Shown: piece after piece, positions 1 to 6,556 of the stretch | Position numbering within the stretch: position 1 is the stretch's first letter | Layout: every line of letters starts with the position of its first letter | Assembly: GCA_005801025.1 (NCBI GenBank) | Contig: SYDZ01000109.1 | Location: forward strand, 1 to 9,606 | Source: Actinomycetota bacterium | Lineage (GTDB): Bacteria > Actinomycetota > Acidimicrobiia > Acidimicrobiales > Ilumatobacteraceae | DNA: 9,606 nt | Reading direction: 5' to 3' | Made by a program: the position numbers and the translations under genes | The notes under the pieces: model-generated | Told to the model about the DNA's origin: nothing | The model's database searches: none | The model's input: only the letters and a program-made list of their open reading frames with translations

Positions 1-1029
1 CGGATCACGATTTGGGCTCTATCGGTGATTTCAATAGGGGCGCTCTTGACCACTCAGATTTCCACGACATGGCATTTGTATCTTTTGTGGGGAGGTGTCG
101 TCGGAACGGGTTCGGGATGTTTGGCGACAGTTTTTGCATCCACTGTGGCAACGCGTTGGTTCGTCAAAAATCGTGGTCTGGTCATTGGGGGACTGACAGC
201 AGCGGGTGCCAGTGGTCAATTGATATTTTTACCCGTCCTCAGTCGACTCGCTGATCATGACGGTTGGCGTTGGGTTGGGGTGACCATCGCTCTGTCGGCA
301 TTCGCGGTCATTCCGTTTGTGGCTCTGCTGTTGCGCAATTACCCTTCCGATGTTGGACTTTTACCGTACGGGGCCGAGCACGATTATGTGCTTCCAGCGA
401 CTTCTGACCGTCCAATTCGGGCAGCCTTTTCGGCCTTGACGGCGGCGAAGCGCAGTGGCGTGTTTTGGTTGTTGTGGGGGAGTTTCTTCGTCTGTGGTTT
501 GTCAACCAATGGGCTGATTCAAACGCATTTTTTGGCTGCTGCCCACGACCATTCGGTGAGTGCGACAGAGGCCGCGAGTTACCTAGCACTCATTGGTGTC
601 TTCGATGTTGTCGGCACGATCGCCTCGGGTTGGCTGACTGATCGAATTGATCCCGCCAAACTTCTGATGGTCTATTACTCCTTTCGCGGTCTCAGCCTGT
701 TGTTCTTAGATCCCGTTCTTGGCACCCGAGGCATGGGCTTGATTGGCTTCATGGTGTTCTACGGCCTGGACTGGGTGGCAACTGTTCCACCGACAGTGGC
801 CATCTGCGTTGAGCGGTTTGGTGTGCAACGCGGACCATTGGTGTACGGCTGGGTCTTTGCTGGTCACCAAACTGGAGCGGCTGTCGCCGCCTGGGGAGCG
901 GGGGCGTTACGTGATGCCACCGGTTCATATCGCTCGTCATTTCTTATCGCTGGGGTGTGTTGTGGGCTGGCAACTTTTGGTGTTAGTCGACTGCGTCGAT
1001 CTGAGCCAGTCATGGAGTCTTCTCGCTAG
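1..1029 (+). CDS. MFS transporter, 5'-truncated by the window edge
   Basis: The frame is open from base 1 to the TAG at 1027-1029, giving 342 visible residues. The true start lies outside the window; the GTG at 25 is internal to a membrane helix. This is a major facilitator superfamily carrier of the inner membrane, resembling the monocarboxylate/oxalate-formate antiporter branch. Evidence is a run of hydrophobic helices, the loop TRWFVKNRGLVIGG (about residues 51-64) typical of that branch, a polar central loop (about 113-150) separating two halves, and a G-W-L-T-D-R motif at 210-215, the usual MFS loop signature in the second half. Family members have about 400-430 residues, so roughly the first two helices are missing. 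The substrate cannot be told. It ends 9 bases before tldD, so it may be co-transcribed with it, though a shared function is not implied. The MFS call is firm; the branch is less so. Confidence 0.88.
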   Translation, partial: RITIWALSVISIGALLTTQISTTWHLYLLWGGVVGTGSGCLATVFASTVATRWFVKNRGLVIGGLTAAGASGQLIFLPVLSRLADHDGWRWVGVTIALSAFAVIPFVALLLRNYPSDVGLLPYGAEHDYVLPATSDRPIRAAFSALTAAKRSGVFWLLWGSFFVCGLSTNGLIQTHFLAAAHDHSVSATEAASYLALIGVFDVVGTIASGWLTDRIDPAKLLMVYYSFRGLSLLFLDPVLGTRGMGLIGFMVFYGLDWVATVPPTVAICVERFGVQRGPLVYGWVFAGHQTGAAVAAWGAGALRDATGSYRSSFLIAGVCCGLATFGVSRLRRSEPVMESSR

Positions 1030-1038
1030 GCTCAGAGG

Positions 1039-2430
1039 GTGATTGACAACGACATTCTTGAGAGAGTTTTGGCCGAAGGACTTCGTACGGGCGCTGATTT
1101 CGCCGAAGTCTTTGCTTCTGATTGGCGAGGAACTGGAGTCGGCTTGGATGACGGCAAGGTTGAACAGTTGTCCACGGGTCGCAACCGTGGTGCTGGCATT
1201 CGCGTGATCGCTGGCGAGACGACAGGCTTTGCTCATACCGCCGATTTGTCCGAAGCAGGACTGATGGCTGCGGCGCGTGTGGCTGCTGAGGCTGCACGTC
1301 AGGGTGGCGGTGGGATCAAAGTGGTGGCTTTGACGACACAGGCGGCACGTATCGTCAGCCCAATCAAAATTGATCCGTCGACGATTGGCAAAGCAGCCAA
1401 GGTTGACTTGTTGCGTCGCGTTGATGACGCAGCGCGCTCCGCTGGTGGTGCGATCACGCAAGTGTCAGCCGGATATTCCGATGGACGCACACGCATCGTG
1501 ATTGCTAACAGCGATGGCCTCGTGGCTCGCGACGAACGCGTGCGGACATTGCTACGCGTGAGTGCCGTTGCTAACGGAGATGCTGGAATGCAGACAGGCT
1601 TTGATTCGTTGGGTCACACCATGGGCTTTGAGTTATTCGACAAAGTGCAAGTTGAAGATGTGGCACGAGCGGCCGCCGGTCGGGCGCTGACAAAATTGAA
1701 AGCTCGCCCTGCTCCCTCTGGTTCATTGCCCGTAGTGATCAAAGCGGGAAGTGGCGGAGTGTTATTTCACGAAGCATGTGGACATGGCCTTGAAGCAGAT
1801 TTAGTTGCTAAGGGTGCAAGTGTGTATCGCGGCAAGGTCGGCGAATTGGTGGCCTCACCGCTGGTGACTTTGGTGGACGATGGGACAATGACTCACGAAT
1901 GGGGGGCCATTGCCATTGACGACGAAGGACATCCTTCGCAATACAACGTGCTGATTGAAAATGGAATCCTGACGGACTACATGTGGGATTATCTGCGGGC
2001 CCGTAAAGAGGGTCGCCCACAAAGCGGTAATGGTCGACGACAGTCCTACAAAGATTTACCAATGGTGCGCATGACCAACACCTATGTCTTGAACGGTGAA
2101 GAAAACCCTGCCGACATCATTAAAGACACGGCTCATGGTGTCTATGTTGCACACCTTGGGGGCGGAAGTGTGAACACTGCAACAGGTGATTTCGTCTTTG
2201 GAATGACCGAGGCGTATCTCATTGAAAACGGTGAGATCACCGAACCTTTGCGCGAAGGAAACCTCATCGGCAATGGCCCCCAAGTGTTGCGTGACATTGA
2301 TCGTTTGGGCAACGACTTCGCGATGGGTAACCCTGGAACATGCGGTAAAGATGGGCAAGGAGTTCCTGTTGGCGATGGCCAACCCACATTGCGTGTGAAG
2401 TCAATGACGATCGGCGGAACTGCTTCATGA
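1039..2430 (+). CDS. tldD: TldD, catalytic subunit of the TldD/TldE metalloprotease
   Basis: This is a 463-residue zinc metallopeptidase subunit of cytosolic type. In the known family TldD pairs with TldE to degrade or trim unfolded or modified peptides, for example microcin B17 maturation and CcdA turnover in E. coli. The N-terminal domain runs to about residue 220. The metal-binding motif H244-E-A-C-G-H249 (bases 1768-1785) is followed by GLEADLVAKGASVY. The third-ligand region near the end, GTCGKDGQGVPVG, carries Cys435. All catalytic features are therefore present and the length is normal. The start is taken as the GTG at 1039, three codons after an in-frame TAG that ends the upstream transporter gene. 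A purine-rich AGAGG abuts the GTG, too close for a good ribosome site, so a TTG at 1069 is a weaker alternative. The stop overlaps the tldE start (ATGA). Confidence 0.95.
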   Translation: MIDNDILERVLAEGLRTGADFAEVFASDWRGTGVGLDDGKVEQLSTGRNRGAGIRVIAGETTGFAHTADLSEAGLMAAARVAAEAARQGGGGIKVVALTTQAARIVSPIKIDPSTIGKAAKVDLLRRVDDAARSAGGAITQVSAGYSDGRTRIVIANSDGLVARDERVRTLLRVSAVANGDAGMQTGFDSLGHTMGFELFDKVQVEDVARAAAGRALTKLKARPAPSGSLPVVIKAGSGGVLFHEACGHGLEADLVAKGASVYRGKVGELVASPLVTLVDDGTMTHEWGAIAIDDEGHPSQYNVLIENGILTDYMWDYLRARKEGRPQSGNGRRQSYKDLPMVRMTNTYVLNGEENPADIIKDTAHGVYVAHLGGGSVNTATGDFVFGMTEAYLIENGEITEPLREGNLIGNGPQVLRDIDRLGNDFAMGNPGTCGKDGQGVPVGDGQPTLRVKSMTIGGTAS

Positions 2431-3773
2431 GTAGCCCAGATCGCAGCGCAGAGTTATTAGTCATTGCTGAACGAGTTGTGGCGATGGCTGCCCCAGGAGA
2501 ACAAGTTGAGGCCTATGTCAGTCGTGGCCTCTCAACCGAGATTCGTGTTTATCAAGGCGAAGTTGAGCATTTTGTTTCGGCACAAAGTGAAAGCATCGGT
2601 ATTCGCGTGATTCGCGATGGGCGAACTGGAACCTCTTCTTGTGGAACTTTAGATGCCTCTGAAATCGCTGAAGTTCTTGCTGAGGCGCGCGACAACTTGG
2701 GTTACGGCGAACCAGATGAATGGGCAGGACTTGCTGAACCTGACGGGGTGGCAGTTGTGCCACAAAGTTTGTGGAACGATTCCTTGGAACGCACGACGAC
2801 GCAACGCAAGATTGAATTAGCGAAATCGTTGGAGAAGTTAACACTCGCAGGTGATGCGCGTATTCGCGTTGATGATTCGAATTATTCCGATGCTGCCGGT
2901 GAAGCAGCGGTCGCAACGACAACTGGTATTCGCGTTGCGGGTCGGGAAAATGGTTGCTATCTCAGCGTCGGTACCTTGGCTGATGACGGTAACGAAACAC
3001 AAACGGGTTTTGGTTTCGCTGTGGGTCGCAATGTTGACGAACTAGATATTGAGCGTGCTGCTCGCGAAGCCGTTGATCGTGCGACACGACTGCTTGGAGC
3101 AACCAAACCAGACAGTCGCCGTGTCACAGTTGTCCTCGACCCATTTGTGACGGCGCAATTCTTGAGCATTATTGGCGGAACGCTGAATGGTGAGAGCGTT
3201 GTCAAGGGACGAAGTTTATTTGCACACCGCATGGGAGAAACTGTGGCCAATACGCTGCTCACTCTCGTTGATGATCCAACGAATCCGCTTGCTTACACAG
3301 CCACCGATATTGATGGTGAAGGACTAGCGGCGCGACGCAATGTGTTGATTCAGGACGGCGTGTTATCAAAGTTCGTGCAGAGTTCTTATTCCGCTCGTCG
3401 AATGGGTCTGCCCACAACCGGAAACGGAAGTCGTGGCGGTTCAGGTGCTAGATGTTTGGCCTTGCAGATTCTGCCCGGGACGCGTAGTCAGGCAGAGATC
3501 GTGGCTGGCATTGATGATGGAATTTTGATTCAGCAGGTGCAGGGTTTGCACTCGGGTGTGAACTCTGTGTCAGGCGACTTCAGCACTGGGGCCGCCGGGC
3601 TGTTGATCAAGAATGGAACATTGGGTGCGCCCGTGCGCGAGTTCACCATTGCCTCAACATTGCAAAGAATGCTGTTGGACATTGCTGAAGTCGGGGGAGA
3701 CCTCGAATGGTTACCGATGAGTGCCACGGGTGTGTCATTGGTGATTCATGACGTCACCATGAGTGGCGCCTGA
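2427..3773 (+). CDS. tldE: TldE/PmbA, non-catalytic partner of TldD
   Basis: This 448-residue protein is the second subunit of the TldD/TldE heterodimeric peptidase. It shares the TldD fold but lacks the metal site: where TldD has HExxxH, this protein reads V-L-D-P-F (about residues 236-240). The conserved C-terminal block is present, with GVNSVSGDFSTGAAG, then REFTIASTLQRML and EVGGDLEW, as in PmbA proteins. The length is normal. The ATG at 2427 overlaps the tldD stop by four bases (ATGA), a strong sign of translational coupling and equal expression, as expected for a 1:1 complex. No ribosome site was needed to choose this start. In the known family TldE shapes the closed chamber in which TldD cuts. 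No candidate peptide substrate or precursor gene is visible nearby. PmbA is the older name. Confidence 0.94.
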   Translation: MSSPDRSAELLVIAERVVAMAAPGEQVEAYVSRGLSTEIRVYQGEVEHFVSAQSESIGIRVIRDGRTGTSSCGTLDASEIAEVLAEARDNLGYGEPDEWAGLAEPDGVAVVPQSLWNDSLERTTTQRKIELAKSLEKLTLAGDARIRVDDSNYSDAAGEAAVATTTGIRVAGRENGCYLSVGTLADDGNETQTGFGFAVGRNVDELDIERAAREAVDRATRLLGATKPDSRRVTVVLDPFVTAQFLSIIGGTLNGESVVKGRSLFAHRMGETVANTLLTLVDDPTNPLAYTATDIDGEGLAARRNVLIQDGVLSKFVQSSYSARRMGLPTTGNGSRGGSGARCLALQILPGTRSQAEIVAGIDDGILIQQVQGLHSGVNSVSGDFSTGAAGLLIKNGTLGAPVREFTIASTLQRMLLDIAEVGGDLEWLPMSATGVSLVIHDVTMSGA

Positions 3774-3790
3774 GGAACTAAACAGTATCT

Positions 3791-4621
3791 ATGCCGATCT
3801 TTCATGCCATAGTTCTTGGACTTGTTCAAGGACTCACTGAGTTTTTGCCAGTGTCATCAAGTGGTCACTTGTTGCTTGTTCCATGGCTCATGGGTTGGAA
3901 TGATTTTGCTGATGTTTCGGTGGAAAAAGCATTTGATGTTGCCCTTCACCTCGGAACTCTGATCGCCGTCGTGGGCTATTTTCGCAAGGATCTTGCGAAG
4001 TACATCCAAGACGGGCTACGAATGCTTATTCAACGCCAACGTCCCGGTACTCCCGAGGGTCGCTTGGCATGGTTGTTGGTTGTGGCCAGTATTCCCGCAG
4101 CATTATTCGGCGCAATCTTTGGAAATTGGGTGGATAAAAACTTGGGTAAGCCAGTCATCATTGGTGTTTCGCTCATGGTTTTTGCGGTGGTCTTGGCATG
4201 GGCAGATCGACGCCGCGGAGAGCGAGACTTTTCTCAGATGTCGCGACGCGACGCAGGTTTCATTGGAATGGCACAAGTTTTGGCACTCAACCCAGGAACC
4301 TCGCGTTCGGGAATCAGTATCTCTGCGGCGCGATTGTTAGGTTTTGATCGCGACTCAGCGGTGCGTTTTTCATTTCTTTTAAGTATTCCAGTCACTGCTG
4401 GGGCAGTGTTCGTGAAATTGACGAAGTTATTCAAAGACGGAGTCCCCGAGGGTCTTGCGATGCCGATGCTGATCGGAGTTGGGACCGCAGGATTATCGGG
4501 CTGGCTGGCAGTTGCGGGCTTATTGCGTTTGATTAAAACTCAAACATTCAATGCCTTTGTGATCTATCGCCTCGCCGCTGGTGTGGCTGTGGTCGCCATT
4601 GCTGCCTCAGCGTGGCGATAA
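3791..4621 (+). CDS. uppP: Undecaprenyl-diphosphatase UppP (BacA)
   Basis: A polytopic inner-membrane enzyme of 276 residues, full length for the family. It removes a phosphate from undecaprenyl pyrophosphate so that the lipid carrier for peptidoglycan and other envelope polymers can be reused. Family members also confer bacitracin tolerance. Both signature regions are visible: Q13-G-L-T-E17 followed by LPVSSSGH (His26), and N167-P-G-T-S-R-S-G174 with Arg172. About eight hydrophobic segments fill the rest. The ATG at 3791 is 17 bases after the tldE stop. A GAGGA at 3772-3776, overlapping that stop, could be its ribosome site, though its spacing of 14 bases is long. It is probably transcribed with tldD-tldE, but no functional tie between them is known to me. 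The stop TAA lies at the 3' edge of a strong hairpin (4593-4618). Confidence 0.96.
   Translation: MPIFHAIVLGLVQGLTEFLPVSSSGHLLLVPWLMGWNDFADVSVEKAFDVALHLGTLIAVVGYFRKDLAKYIQDGLRMLIQRQRPGTPEGRLAWLLVVASIPAALFGAIFGNWVDKNLGKPVIIGVSLMVFAVVLAWADRRRGERDFSQMSRRDAGFIGMAQVLALNPGTSRSGISISAARLLGFDRDSAVRFSFLLSIPVTAGAVFVKLTKLFKDGVPEGLAMPMLIGVGTAGLSGWLAVAGLLRLIKTQTFNAFVIYRLAAGVAVVAIAASAWR
4593..4618. terminator. Hairpin at the uppP stop, candidate two-way terminator
   Basis: The last codons of uppP form an inverted repeat. The outer arms TCGCCA (4593-4598) and TGGCGA (4613-4618) enclose inner arms GCTG (4601-4604) and CAGC (4608-4611) around a CCT loop, with only a small TT/G internal loop between. The stop codon follows at once. 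There is no T-run on either side, so a classical intrinsic terminator is not shown. It lies at the junction of two convergent genes with only 15 bases between them, which fits a stop point for both. It is partly constrained by coding. Confidence 0.4.
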
Positions 4622-4636
4622 CGAACCACTAGGGGT

Positions 4637-4984
4637 TTACGGGGTCGTTGAAGACGATGGCGTCGAAGACGGCGCGGGAGTCGCAGCGGGGGTGGCCGTT
4701 GCAGCGGGGGTTGCTGCAGGAGCAGTCGCTGATTCAGAGGTCGACGAACCCGAATCGGCACTTGGTGTCGCCGCTGGTGTCGTGCTAGCCGAACCACCAC
4801 GGCTATCTGTCTTGTAAAAGCCGCCACCCTTGAAGGTCACGCCGACTGGCTGGAAAACCTTTTTGACAGGGCGAACGGTGCCATCAGAAGGATGCGGATA
4901 CTGTGTCAAAGCATCCTCGGTGAAGGCCTGGTGGACTTCAATAGTTTCTTCGGTATCGGTAAATTTGTAAACGTAAGTAGGCAT
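4637..4984 (-). CDS. FmdB-like (Ruc-like) small protein without its zinc-ribbon cysteines, Ser/Thr/Ala/Pro tail
   Basis: A 115-residue protein. The first 62 residues align with the FmdB zinc-ribbon family: start MPTYVYK, then EVHQAFTEDALTQYP, then VGVTFKGGGFYKTDSR. Normal members carry CxxC near residues 8-11 and CPxC near 29-32; here these positions read F8, T11, Y29 and P32, and the whole protein has no cysteine. Residues 63-115 are a low-complexity, probably disordered tail rich in Ser, Thr, Ala and Pro. The start at 4984 is chosen because it begins the conserved MPTY and has a GGAGA ribosome site (4998-4994) nine bases ahead. A longer frame back to 5209 would run inside galU. In M. tuberculosis the comparable gene near galU-moeA (Rv0991c, Ruc) is, as I recall, a redox-activated chaperone with an unstructured tail. 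That function is an inference here, and without cysteines the redox switch cannot operate the same way. Confidence 0.82.
   Translation of the reverse strand: MPTYVYKFTDTEETIEVHQAFTEDALTQYPHPSDGTVRPVKKVFQPVGVTFKGGGFYKTDSRGGSASTTPAATPSADSGSSTSESATAPAATPAATATPAATPAPSSTPSSSTTP
4683..4711. repeat. Short direct repeat in the coding sequence for the low-complexity tail
   Basis: The 11-mer gcagcgggggt occurs at 4683-4693 and again at 4701-4711, a period of 18 bases or six codons. On the minus strand it encodes Ala/Thr/Pro-rich units of the FmdB-like tail. It suggests growth of the tail by small duplications, or simply biased codons in a simple protein sequence. Confidence 0.5.
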
Positions 4985-5007
4985 GGGGGGTTGTCTCCGA
5001 AGTCCAA

Positions 5008-5017
5008 AGTCTAGAGT
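5008..5017. promoter_or_regulatory. Candidate overlapping divergent -10 elements between the FmdB-like gene and galU
   Basis: The 39-base gap between the two divergent starts contains agtctagagt. On the plus strand TAGAGT (5012-5017) fits the TAnnnT form of a -10 box and ends six bases before the galU ATG, the geometry of a leaderless transcript. On the minus strand TAGACT (5013-5008) also fits and would give the FmdB-like gene a short leader containing its GGAGA site. A TTGTCT at 4991-4996 is a weak -35 candidate for galU, with a short 15-base spacer. No clear -35 is seen for the other direction. Position and motif support it, but TAnnnT is common by chance. Confidence 0.35.
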
Positions 5018-5023
5018 CGGAGC

Positions 5024-5908
5024 ATGGCGATCACCCCACGGATCCATACTGCTGTTATTCCAGCGGCCGGTCAGGGCACCCGCATGTTGCCGGCGACCAA
5101 GTCTGTACCCAAGGAACTGTTGCCCATTCTTGATCGACCAGCCCTGCAGTTGATCATCGACGAAGCCCTTGGGGCGGGGGTTGATCATCTCGTGATTGTG
5201 ACGAGTCACGCCAAGCCAGCTATTGAGAACTATTTCGCTACCGATCTGGGTGTGGAGTCAAGCCTTGAAAAACAGGGTCAGGGGGTTTTGGCTGATCAAT
5301 TACGGCGTTATCGCCAAGATGTCCGAGTTTCTTTCGCCTATCAGGATCAGCCTCGCGGTTTGGGGCACGCAGTGGCCTGCGCGCGTGAAGCCGTCGGAGA
5401 TGAGGCCTTCTTTGTGATGTTGCCCGATGAACTGATGTCTGATTCATCTTTATTGCAAGATCTAGGCGCTCTGACGCAATCCACTGGCGTGGGCTCCGTG
5501 GCTCTCAAACAGATGCCAACCGCAGATTTATTCCGCTATGGGATTGTCACTCCAGTCGGTCCAATGTCAAGTGCGGACGGCATTGAGTCTTTGCCATTTA
5601 CCGACGTCATCGAAAAGCCCAACTTGGCAGATGCTCCGAGTGATTTGGCCATTATTGGGCGCTACGCGCTAACGCCCGATGTTTTTGACTTGTTGGACGC
5701 GTTGGAACCGGGTCCAAGTGGCGAAGTATTGCTGACTGATGCGCTGTCGGCACAGGCAGCGGTGACCCCGTTACATGGTGTGATCTCCAACATCGGACGA
5801 CGTGATATTGGTAATCCCCAGGGTTGGCTTGAGGCTGTCATTGAAGCAGGACTACAACACCCTCAATTCGGCGGATCAGTGCGCGAATGGTTGCGAACAC
5901 AGATCTAG
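5024..5908 (+). CDS. galU: UTP-glucose-1-phosphate uridylyltransferase
   Basis: A 294-residue cytosolic nucleotidyltransferase that joins UTP and glucose 1-phosphate to make UDP-glucose, the donor for envelope polysaccharides, glycolipids and trehalose or glycogen-type compounds. The nucleotide-binding signature A10-V-I-P-A-A-G16-Q-G18-T-R20-M-L-P-A-T-K26 opens the protein. A P-D135-E-L stretch fits the metal-binding aspartate, E197-K-P199 is the conserved EKP of the sugar-phosphate site, and I-I-G-R-Y followed by GEVLLTDAL matches the family's C-terminal half. The length is normal. The ATG at 5024 places the usual short lead before the AVIPAAG core. GGAG at 5019-5022 is too close to the ATG for a good ribosome site, and a -10-like TAGAGT at 5012-5017 suggests leaderless expression. 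The stop overlaps the stop of the convergent glycolipid-binding-like gene. Confidence 0.96.
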   Translation: MAITPRIHTAVIPAAGQGTRMLPATKSVPKELLPILDRPALQLIIDEALGAGVDHLVIVTSHAKPAIENYFATDLGVESSLEKQGQGVLADQLRRYRQDVRVSFAYQDQPRGLGHAVACAREAVGDEAFFVMLPDELMSDSSLLQDLGALTQSTGVGSVALKQMPTADLFRYGIVTPVGPMSSADGIESLPFTDVIEKPNLADAPSDLAIIGRYALTPDVFDLLDALEPGPSGEVLLTDALSAQAAVTPLHGVISNIGRRDIGNPQGWLEAVIEAGLQHPQFGGSVREWLRTQI

Positions 5909-5914
5909 ATGTTC
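5895..5914. repeat. Weak inverted repeat over the shared galU / convergent-gene stops
   Basis: GAACA (5895-5899) and TGTTC (5910-5914) flank a 10-base loop that contains both stop codons. A five-base stem with no T-run is weak. It could mark the end of transcription in both directions, or be chance. Confidence 0.25.
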
Positions 5915-6522
5915 CCTGGGTCAAGGCGTCGAAAATGGCCAGGAATGTCGAGTGGTAATCCGTATTCATCGACGTCAAACTGATGACTGCCATGATCGTC
6001 ATCGCGATCAATTGACCATGAGCGAGTTCCAACTCGGGTGTAACTCAAAGTTGACCGAGTGACACTGAGGGTTTCAGGGTTGACCACGACGGTATCGACA
6101 CGAGTCACTGTGCCCAGATCAATTGCTAATCGGCGAATGCCCATGGTGCGGGTGAAAGAACTGCCGCGCACATCAATGTCCTGACATCCTCCAAGTGCAC
6201 GAATGTGTGAACCATTGACTTCGCCCCATTTGCCACCTCCGTCATTGGCTAACCATAAGTCGGGTTGATCAAGATCGCGGAATAACAGCATCTGTTGTAA
6301 TTGCCAGGTGGCCGACAAGCGCATCACATATTGGACGTCAACTCCGCCGAGAAATCCCTCAACCGTCCATGAATCATTCTCAAAACTCAGACTCAGAGTC
6401 TCGACACTCAACCCATCGGTACTGTGCCAGGTCGCCGAAAGGCCATGGGAAGGAATGTCGCGCACATGTCCAGCACCGCTGCTCATCACAAGAGTGTGCC
6501 AGCAGATGTGAACTTCGCCCAC
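5905..6522 (-). CDS. Putative glycolipid-binding family protein (PF06475/DUF1089 type)
   Basis: About 205 residues. It resembles the family named putative glycolipid-binding, whose known structure (Pseudomonas PA1994) resembles lipoprotein- and lipid-carrier folds; the actual ligand is not established. Landmarks, numbered from the GTG at 6522, are C7-W-H-T-L then HVRD near the start, D94-GGGKW99, G112-C-Q-D-I-D-V118, F123-T-R-T-M-G-I-R-R-L132, and P194-G-H-F-R-R199 at the end, a pattern I recognise from this family. There is no signal peptide or lipobox, so it looks cytosolic. The start is uncertain. The frame is open to 6666, but that would overlap moeA by 110 bases, and the conserved part begins just after the GTG at 6522; an ATG at 6486 is a shorter option. 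No good ribosome site is seen. It lies between galU and moeA on the opposite strand. Confidence 0.78.
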   Translation of the reverse strand: MGEVHICWHTLVMSSGAGHVRDIPSHGLSATWHSTDGLSVETLSLSFENDSWTVEGFLGGVDVQYVMRLSATWQLQQMLLFRDLDQPDLWLANDGGGKWGEVNGSHIRALGGCQDIDVRGSSFTRTMGIRRLAIDLGTVTRVDTVVVNPETLSVTRSTLSYTRVGTRSWSIDRDDDHGSHQFDVDEYGLPLDIPGHFRRLDPGNI

Positions 6523-6543
6523 CCCGACATCGACTGCGTGTTG

Positions 6544-6549
6544 TACCGT
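6544..6549 (+). promoter_or_regulatory. Candidate -10 box for a leaderless moeA transcript
   Basis: TACCGT matches TAnnnT and ends seven bases before the GTG at 6557, so transcription would begin at or next to the start codon. No Shine-Dalgarno site precedes that GTG, and no convincing -35 is seen; CCGACA at 6524-6529 is too close at a 14-base spacing. This rests on short motif and position only. Confidence 0.3.
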
Positions 6550-6556
6550 TTGATTC

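Noticed and set aside
1027..1041. Possible read-through fusion of the transporter with TldD (same frame, one TAG between)
   Set aside because: The two frames are in phase, but TAG is an ordinary stop, there is no sign of recoding signals, and both proteins have normal family ends.
937..1461. 174-residue open frame antisense to the start of tldD
   Set aside because: It is fully covered by the transporter end and tldD, has no recognisable domain, and is of shadow-like composition rich in Ser, Arg, His and Gln.
3739..3759. Inverted repeat TGGTGA / TCACCA near the end of tldE as a terminator before uppP
   Set aside because: It is a short stem with a nine-base loop, inside coding sequence and with no T-run; tldE and uppP look like one operon.
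4640..4800. Repeats considered as a CRISPR array or mobile-element remnant
   Set aside because: The repeat unit is 11 bases with a six-codon period in a coding frame; there are no spacers, no terminal repeats and no transposase.
4581..4817. Plus-strand frame rich in Gly, Val and Ala opposite the FmdB-like tail
   Set aside because: It is the antisense image of the Ala/Thr/Pro-rich tail, which explains its repetitive composition; it overlaps the uppP end and has no ribosome site.
4985..5209. N-terminal extension of the FmdB-like gene to a 190-residue product
   Set aside because: The extension lies antisense to the highly conserved start of galU, shows no family similarity, and the MPTY start at 4984 has its own GGAGA ribosome site.
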